NCBI RefSeq assembly: GCF_000471905.2
Contig: NW_006499997.1
Span: 4,299,197 to 4,363,196 of the forward strand
Direction: 5' to 3'
Origin: Amborella trichopoda
Taxonomy: Eukaryota; Streptophyta; Magnoliopsida; Amborellales; Amborellaceae
DNA: 64,000 bases
Shown piece by piece: positions 57,741 to 64,000 of this stretch; position 1 is the first letter of the stretch, and every line of letters begins with the position of its first letter. A model generated the notes under the pieces. That model was not told the origin of the DNA, made no database searches, and worked only from the letters and a program-made list of their open reading frames with translations. The position numbers were made by a program, and so were the translations under genes.

Positions 57741-58000
57741 CGCTCCTCAGTGGCATGAGCCTAAACTGCCAATCACTTTTCCAAAAAAATTAAAAAAAAT
57801 AAAAACGCTCCTCAATGGCATGAGCCTAAACTGCCAACCAATTTTTCAAAAATTTTCATAAAAGAAAATTTCAAAAAATAAAACGCTCCGCAGTGGCATG
57901 AGCCTAAACTGCCAACCAAGTTTCCAAAATTTCAAAAAAATAAAATAAAAATGAGAGAACACTCCTCGGTGGTATGAGCCTGAACTGCCAATCAAAGTCC
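57741..58000 (+). repeat. 65-78-bp tandem repeat, four copies
   Basis: CGCTCCTCAGTGGCATGAGC then CTAAACTGCCAA starts at 57741, 57806, 57884 and 57960. GGCA and TGCC pair around ATGAGCCTAAAC-like loops. Spacers are A-rich. Confidence 0.88.
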
Positions 58001-58034
58001 GATCTAGGGCAGAACCACCCTGTTTCAATGGAAA

Positions 58035-58315
58035 AACGTCAAACGCATGTGACGTTAAAGAGCCAAGACATGAAAAACGTCAAACTCGTGCGACGTTAAA
58101 AAGTCTAGATAGGAAAAACGTCAAACTTGTGCGATATTAAAGAGTCAAGACAAGAAAAATGTCAAACTCGTGTGATGTTAAAGAGCCGAGACAGGAAAAA
58201 CATCAAACTCGTGCGACGTTAAGAAAAATGTCAAACTCGTGTGACATTAAAGAGTCAAGACAAGAAAACATCATACTTGTGTGACGTAAAAGAGCCGAGA
58301 CAGGTAACATCTAGC
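58035..58315 (+). repeat. 41-bp tandem hairpin repeat, seven copies
   Basis: AACGTC starts at 58035, 58076, 58117, 58158, 58199, 58227 and 58267. The unit is AACGTCAAACTCGTGCGACG then TTAAAGAGCCGAGACAGGAA, with perfect arms AACGTC/GACGTT around a 10-base loop. One copy is shortened by 13 bp. Confidence 0.92.
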
Positions 58316-58640
58316 CCCATATGATGTAAAATGTCGAATGTGCTCAGGGCACAACCACCATGTTCAATGTGTTCAGGGCACAACCACCCTGTTCAAACAT
58401 CTAGCCCCGTACGACGCTAAGGTCAGGTATATCCAGTTCAACGTCAAACTCGTGCGACGTAAAAGAGCCGAGACAGGTAATGCCTAGCCCCGTATGATGT
58501 TAGGTGTGTTCAGGGCACAACCACTCTGTTCAATGTTGTTTAGCCCACAATCACCATGTTCAATGTGTTCAAGGCATAAACACAATGTTCAAATGTCTAT
58601 CCCCCTATGACGTAAAAGGGCCGGGTGTATGGTCCATCGC
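58316..58640 (+). repeat. GTTCAGGGCACAACCACC repeat
   Basis: Irregular copies of ATGTGTTCAGGGCACAACCA and TCTAGCCCCGTAYGACGYTA continue the array of 58035-58315. 58640-59330 holds no gene; it ends in a partly repeated CCTCGAAGGACGAGG-like segment. Confidence 0.75.
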
Positions 58641-59330
58641 TGCATGATGCTAAACTGCTTAGTGGGCTCTATGGTTGCAGGAGTTAAAACTGTTAACCAA
58701 CTTTGTTTTTCAAATATCTTTTTCTTTTCAAAATTTTTACTATATGTCTATGATTTCAAAAATTTAATTTCTTTATTAAAATCGTAACCTTTCCCTGCTC
58801 CAGGTTCTATTTCAAATCTCCCCCTACTGTCAAACTTTCTAAATCATTTTCTAAAATGAAGGAGCTTGGGCACCTGTACATGATGAGTACCGCGTCACCG
58901 CATTTACCGCGTTGCTGCCTCGCCTCTCTCTTCGGATTCAGCTAGACAAGTCTCTTCCTGTAGAAACCTTTTCCTATTGATAGCCTTAGGAAACCCTAAG
59001 GAGATCAAAGAAAATGTCAGGGATAAAAATTTCAAACTACAAAACCCCAAAAGTTAAATGGCATGGCCGAAAAATCCAACTCAAGTTTCAAGCTTGTGTA
59101 CCTCACCGACAACGTCGGAAACCCTAGGAGCAAAAATGCCCTAGGTGGGAGAGTTCGGTGAGCACAATGACTTGGAGGGATAGTTGATGTGCCCTCTGAC
59201 CACAGATGTCAGGACAAAATTTAAAATGTCTGCCTTATCTTTGACGTTCACCTACCCGTCGAAGGACGAGGAACGCCAGAGTGTCAACTTCTTTACCACT
59301 CACCTATCCCTCGAAGGACAGGGAGTCCCA

Positions 59331-59342
59331 AGGGGGGGCAAC
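59331..59342 (+). other. Polypurine tract of element P
   Basis: AGGGGGGGCAAC directly before the 3' LTR start TGTAGACACC. Confidence 0.85.
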
Positions 59343-60685
59343 TGTAGACACCCCATTTTTAAAACTGCCAAATTTTGTGGTTTCTTGAACCCTTAAGACC
59401 ACATTATCCTAGTAAACCAAAAATCCATAGTTCATACAGCCTATCCAGTGACCCGGAACCAGTTTGCTTGTCCGGAACCTTGTTTTGACCCAGATTTCTG
59501 TAAACGCCCTGTTTTACCAAAAAATCATTAAAAATAGTAAAAAACTCTATTTTGATCCAAATTTCTTTGAGAGCTTTACAAAAAGCTGAAGAATACACCC
59601 AAAGTAAAAAACATAAATTTGGACAAGTTTTGGTTTGGACGACACCAGTGGCGTTGCCCGGGCGACACTGTCAGTGTCGCTCAAGTCATTTTGTAAATAC
59701 CCTGTTTTACCAAAAAATCATTAAAAATAGTAAACAAATTGTTTTGAAAAAATTGTTTTTGGTAGCTTTAAAAGAGGCTAAGGAACACACCCAAAGTTTA
59801 AAAAATCAATTTTGATCAAATTTTATTTGAGTGGCACCACCCGTGTCACCAGACCCTTTTGTTCCAAATGATATTTTCCACCCTTTTTCACCTTTTAACC
59901 TATTTTTGGGGAGACACACTAGCCTTGTCGCCCCAATCCGAGGCCTTCAAAATGTGTTTGTACTGAGTAAACTTCTTTGTTATACCAAGATATTCTCCTC
60001 AACAAATTGGGCCCCCTTTTTAGCATCTTTTCAGGACCATTTAGGGAGGGGATCGAGACTTGAAATAGGGAGAAACCTAAGATAGAGAGGAAACCCTATG
60101 GGAAAAAAAAAAGGGTCATCAGAGAGAGAGAGAAAAAAAACCCTAGCAGAGAAAAAGAAACATAAGAGATAGAGATGAAAAACCTGAAGGAGCTACAGGA
60201 GAGAAAACCCTGCAAATTGCGTCAGAAAGGCAGAGCCTCTTGAGAGAAACCCCAGATCTACCCTTAGGATAGAACTCTAAATCAAAACCTTCACACCGAA
60301 GAGATTTGCTAATAAACATCCGACTCAGAGAGACAAAAGAGGACCGGTTCTGATACCGGCTAGCCTCAGAAGGCTCGGGAGTCCCGAGCCATTCAGCCCG
60401 GTTTAGTATCATTTTCGTTTCTTCATTTTTATTCTTCTTTACAGTTTTAATTTTATTTTGATCTGCTTATTCGCTTTAAAATCGTGTTTTGGATGCTCTG
60501 GATCATGCTGGCCCTGCCACAGATTTGAGAGCAGATCTATTCGTTTTCGGGCAGATTTGGCCTCAGATCTGAATTCGATTTGTCCCACTTTCTTTACCAT
60601 TTTATTTCTTACATTTTCACTTAGTTTAAGGTGTTAAAATCGAGAGATCTTCATCAGAAGATCTGTTTGATTTTCATCATAAACA
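59343..60685 (+). repeat. 3' LTR of element P
   Basis: 1343 bp, TGTAGACACCCC...CATCATAAACA, followed by the AGAAG duplication. Confidence 0.93.
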
Positions 60686-60690
60686 AGAAG
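60686..60690. repeat. Target-site duplication AGAAG, right copy
   Basis: Identical to 45341-45345. Confidence 0.92.
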
Positions 60691-60999
60691 AAAGGAATAG
60701 AATAAAGGAAAAAGAAGAGAAGAACAATAAGTTTGACCGGATGGCCAGCCTAACACAGGGGCTAGACCAGTACAGTGACTGATTTTGCATGGTAACAAGA
60801 CCGGCACGGTAACTCATACCGGCACGGCGACAATACTACTCAACGACAGAACCAACACGAACCAGCCTGGCATGACGGCCAGTCTGCCGGGGCAGCAAGG
60901 CGGGCACGGTAACTCAGACCGGCATGACGGTAATACTGCTCGACGATGAGACTATCGTGACGGTGTTAGACTTAGCCCGTCCCTCAGTCAAACGATGAG

Positions 61000-61500
61000 A
61001 AGAGAAGAAAGAATGGGAGAAAAATAATGAGAGAGAAGGAACAAAAGCAGAGAAAGAATGAGAGAGAGGAGATGAGAGATAGAGGAAGAGAGAAGGAGAA
61101 GAGGAGAGGGAAGGCGAAAAAGAGAAGAAGAGAGAAGAATAAGAAAAGAAGAAGAGAAGAGAGAAGAAGGGAGAAGAGAAGAGAGAAGAAAGAAGAAGAA
61201 GAGAAGAGGAGAGGAGAGAGAAGAGAGAAAAGAGAAGAGAGGGAAGAAAGAAGAAAGAAGCGAGAGAAGAGAGCAGAAAGAAGAGAGAAGAGAGAAGAGA
61301 GAGAAGAAAGAAGAGAGAAGAACGAAGAGAGAAGCGAGCGAAAGAAGAGAGAGAAGAGAGATAAAGAAGAGAGAGAAGAGAGAAGAAAGAGAAGATATAA
61401 GAGAGAGAAGATAAAAGAAAGAAGAGAGAGAAGAAAGAAAAGAGACAAGAAAGAAGAGAGAGAAGAGAAAAAAAAGAAGAAATAGAAGAGAGAAAAAAGA
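61000..61500. repeat. 500-bp polypurine tract of LTR F
   Basis: Almost pure GA sequence on the plus strand (a long AGAAGAGAGAAG mixture), uninterrupted for most of 61140-61500. Sense RNA would be a CU tract. Long frames on both strands here are artefacts. Confidence 0.92.
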
Positions 61501-61504
61501 GAGA

Positions 61505-62115
61505 ATCATGGATGGTGATGGGGTTCCATCATCAGTGATAAAAGAGAGAGAAACGGGGAAGGAACATAAATGGCGACAGGGTTCTGCCGTCTATGACATA
61601 GGAGAAAGAAAAGAGAAAGAAGCATAGACAATGATAAGGTTCCACCGTCTATGACAGAAGAGAGAGAAAAGTGAAAGAATCATGGACAGTGATGGGGTTC
61701 TACCGTCCATGTTAGAGGAGAGAAAAAAGAGAAAGAAATGTGGATGGGGATGGGGTTACATTGTCCATGATAGAGGAGAGAGAAAAGAGAAAGAAGCATA
61801 GACAACGATGGGGTTCCACCTTCCATGACAGAGGAGAAAGAAAAGAGAAAGAAGCACGGACGACGATAGGGTTCCGTCGTCCATGACAGAGGAGAAAGAA
61901 AAGAGAAAGAAGCATGGACGGCAATGGGGTCCATGACAAAGGAGAGAGAAAAGAAAGAAACATGGATGACGATGGGGTTATACCGTCCATGACAGAGGAG
62001 AGAGAAGGAGTGAAGGGGGAGAAGGAACACGGATGATAATAGATTCTGTTATCCATGAGATGAGAGAGAGCGTAAAAGAAAACAGGGATGACGATAGGTA
62101 CTGCCGTCCATGACG
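61505..62115 (-). repeat. Tandem hairpin array of LTR F
   Basis: About 11 units of roughly 60 bp. The best copy is CATGGACAGTGATGGGGTTC then TACCGTCCATG at 61681-61711, with arms CATGGACGG/CCGTCCATG in the consensus and GATGGGGTTCTA in the loop. GA spacers (AGAGGAGAGAGAAAAGAGAA type) separate the units. The stem is private to this LTR. Confidence 0.88.
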
Positions 62116-62119
62116 AAAG

Positions 62120-62499
62120 AGAGAGAGACAAGAGAGGCAAAGAAGGGAGAGAAAGAGAGGAAAGTGCAAAAAGAGATATAGAAAGAAAGCAGAGAAAGAA
62201 GGAAAAATAGAGAGAAAAGGAAAGAGAATATTAGGAAATAGAGAAAAGATTAAGAAAGAGGGGGAATGAAAGAGGAAAGAGAGCAGAAAGAAAAGAGGAA
62301 AGAAGGGAAAGAGAGACATGCATGCGTTCCACCATGCATATTGAGAGAGGGAAGAGAGAAGCAAAAAAAAGAGAAAGAGAGAGAAAGACAAAAGAAGAGA
62401 GAGAAAGAAAGAAGAAGAGAGAGAAAGAGAAAAGGGGAGAGAGAAATAAGAAGAGGAGAGAGAAAGAAGAGAGGGAAGAGGAGAGATGAGAGAGAATTA
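62120..62499. repeat. GA-rich tract of LTR F next to the donor-like site
   Basis: Polypurine sequence on the plus strand with one embedded hairpin-type unit (CATGCATGCGTTCCACCATG, 62316-62340). Confidence 0.88.
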
Positions 62500-62626
62500 C
62501 CTTCACCTAGAGTACCAAACATTTTCTTCTCTCTCCTCTCTCTCTCTAAGACGTGCCACAATCTCAAGACTAAAAATTCTCAATTTTCATTCATGAAGTT
62601 GTGTCTTTACAAAGAAGCATAGCATG

Positions 62627-62634
62627 TATTTATA
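62627..62634 (-). promoter_or_regulatory. TATA box of LTR F
   Basis: GTCTATAAATACATGC on the minus strand, preceded in sense by a degenerate CCTCCTATGTTTTGGG at 62643-62658. Confidence 0.75.
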
Positions 62635-63934
62635 GACTTGGGCCCAAAACATAGGAGGATATCCAAAATCTAACCTAATTAATGATTATTACAATTTATT
62701 TGAATTTAAAAAAGTCTAAAATTGGGGGTAAAATGATAATTTTGCCCCTGCCCACCAATACACGAAATTTCAAAGCAGTCCATGCTATTGCCATAGAACT
62801 CGTGTGATTTTCCTAAGCTGATTAAAGGTTGCTCCGACGCTCGTTTGTCCAAAAGATGATTGTTTTCTCGTTGAGCTCGGAACAACAATAGATTTGATAT
62901 TCATTTCCAGTCACGGATCGCATTTTTAGGCCATGATCATGCGATGCGAGATTTGAGAGAAACTTGCGATATTTGAATCGAGATTGCACTCATTTCTCAA
63001 CATGTTTTAACGGTTTCTTTGTTATATTATACTGAGCATGCCATCATGATCGTGTTGCAACAAACGAAGCTTGATTTCATGCCCAGATGAAGATTTTACC
63101 ATCTTAGCTTTTTTACCGGAACTTGAATTCTGGCAGCTGGAATTTTGCAAACAATTTAACGCCTTCATACACCAAATCTAACCATTCATCATGCTTAGGG
63201 TTCGAACCAGACATAACCCTGGACCTTATTGATTTCGCATTAATCAGGTATGCGATCGTCGTGATATGGTCGCTCAAGTGGGTCAAGCTACTGCTAATTT
63301 TCCTGCAACCTTGATCATGAATCATCATCTTTTCTCTAGCTTTTCTCCCTGCTCAGATATCATTACGGGATGTGCCACATATCAAAATGCTCTCTTGATG
63401 AGATGAACATGCTAGCAAAATTTGAGTGCGATCGAACTCGTACCGAGGAAGATATGAGTCCCGAAAGTTGTTGTTCATGACTGTGAAAACCAATCTCCTA
63501 TAATGGAGATTGGTGCAGTGAGGGCACACAGGAATAGCGTGCGGCCTACCCCTTTTCAATATTTTACGCATAACTTTGTCCTAGAACGTCTGTTTAAGCT
63601 GAAATTTGATCCCTAAGGGTTTTCGACCATGCTGGATCCAATGGAGGTGGTCCCACAGCCATTTGATGCTATGAAAAATAGAGTTCTAGTTATGGAGTTC
63701 GTTTCAGGGTGCTAGAGGCAGATTTTTCTGAAACTGTTGCGTTGTTTGCACTGCCTTAGACATGTCAAATTGTGACAAAACTTGGAGGTGGCCTTTTGAA
63801 TTCCTTAGGAACACCACCCATTTTGGGGAAATTTTGAGACTTGTCGAAAATTTCACTAAAAGTTAGGGCTTTTTTTATCGGCTTCTCCTTTATTCTGCAT
63901 TGGGGACCAAGGTGCTGAAAAATGTGCTCAAACA

Positions 63935-64000
63935 GCTTGCCCCGCCAAATGTTGTGCTTCGAGAGAAGCGAGAAGGACAACATTCAAAAAATTTCCTTCG
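63935..64000 (-). mobile_element. Polypurine tract and start of the post-pol region of element F
   Basis: The minus strand reads GGCGGGGCAAGC (63935-63946) before the LTR start. The rest matches 6280-6345 and continues beyond the window. Confidence 0.72.

Larger units (their letters stand above)
45346..60685 (+). mobile_element. Element P: complete but dead Tat-type Ty3/gypsy retrotransposon
   Basis: 15,340 bp with two LTRs (TGTAGACACC...ATAAACA), PBS, gag, protease, RT, RNase H, a second RNase H, integrase, a 3-kb post-pol region and a polypurine tract, in canonical gypsy order. It is flanked by AGAAG on both sides. The dual RNase H places it in the Tat branch. Its PBS and LTRs differ from family H, so it is a separate lineage. 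It is inserted in the purine-rich spacer of LTR F. LTR divergence by eye is about 12-15%, so the insertion is old, but younger than LTR F. Confidence 0.95.
60691..63934 (-). repeat. LTR F, right part (U3, promoter, hairpin array)
   Basis: Continuation of LTR F after element P. In sense it starts TGTTTGAGCACATTTTTC at 63934, with TATA box 62627-62634, donor-like GGTGAAG|GTAATTC (intron start 62500), two purine tracts, the hairpin array, then GGCACGGTAAC-type short repeats (60770-60950). Total LTR length without P is about 3.67 kb. Confidence 0.83.

Noticed and set aside
1-64000. tRNA, rRNA or host protein-coding genes
   Set aside because: None could be recognised by reading both strands. A tRNA or protein search would be needed to exclude short ones.

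Overview
The window looks like repeat-rich nuclear DNA of a flowering plant. It contains degenerate LTR retrotransposons with plant-type Ty3/gypsy gag-pol, 5-bp target-site duplications, TATA-driven LTRs and AT-rich U3s. A 20-N run at 21043-21062 shows it comes from a draft assembly. I found no host protein gene, tRNA, rRNA or CRISPR array. Every recognisable coding region is a decayed retroelement gene. I cannot name the species.

Two retroelement families of the Tat/Ogre type (Ty3/gypsy with a second RNase H) make up nearly everything. The first, called family H here, has 2.6-3.7 kb LTRs beginning TGTTTGAA and ending AACCA. Its purine tract is GGTGGGGCAAGC and its PBS resembles TGGCAACTCCACTGGGGA. 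Minus-strand family H copies fill 1-30557. They comprise element A (gag, cut by the window edge), LTR A 3285-6267, element B (post-pol region 6268-10890, pol 10894-14417, gag 14820-17802), LTR B 17824-20865, then element C (gag and protease, 22239-27900) with LTR C 27922-30557. LTR A is flanked by a purine tract on one side and a PBS on the other, so A and B share one LTR as a tandem multi-LTR array. From 30558 to 45340 lie broken family H pieces in both orientations: plus-strand LTRs G, H and J, and minus-strand LTRs I and F. LTRs J and F converge on a 555-bp minisatellite at 44369-44923.

The second family is one nearly complete plus-strand element P, 45346-60685. It has 1.33-1.34 kb LTRs, a perfect AGAAG target duplication, PBS, gag, protease, RT, two RNase H domains, integrase and a 3-kb post-pol region. 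It is nested inside LTR F. All its coding domains carry stops, frameshifts or catalytic substitutions.

The most unusual signal is architectural. Downstream of the promoter, every family H LTR carries a tandem array of short hairpin-forming units separated by pyrimidine-rich (sense strand) spacers. Each LTR has its own private stem sequence, but the layout is the same. The array sits between a conserved splice-donor-like site (GGTAC...AG|GTAA) and an acceptor-like AG|GTCAAGG, so it would lie in an intron inside the LTR. Most other minisatellites here, including those in element P and in the J/F spacer, also have a short inverted repeat in each unit. Several insertions landed inside these arrays.
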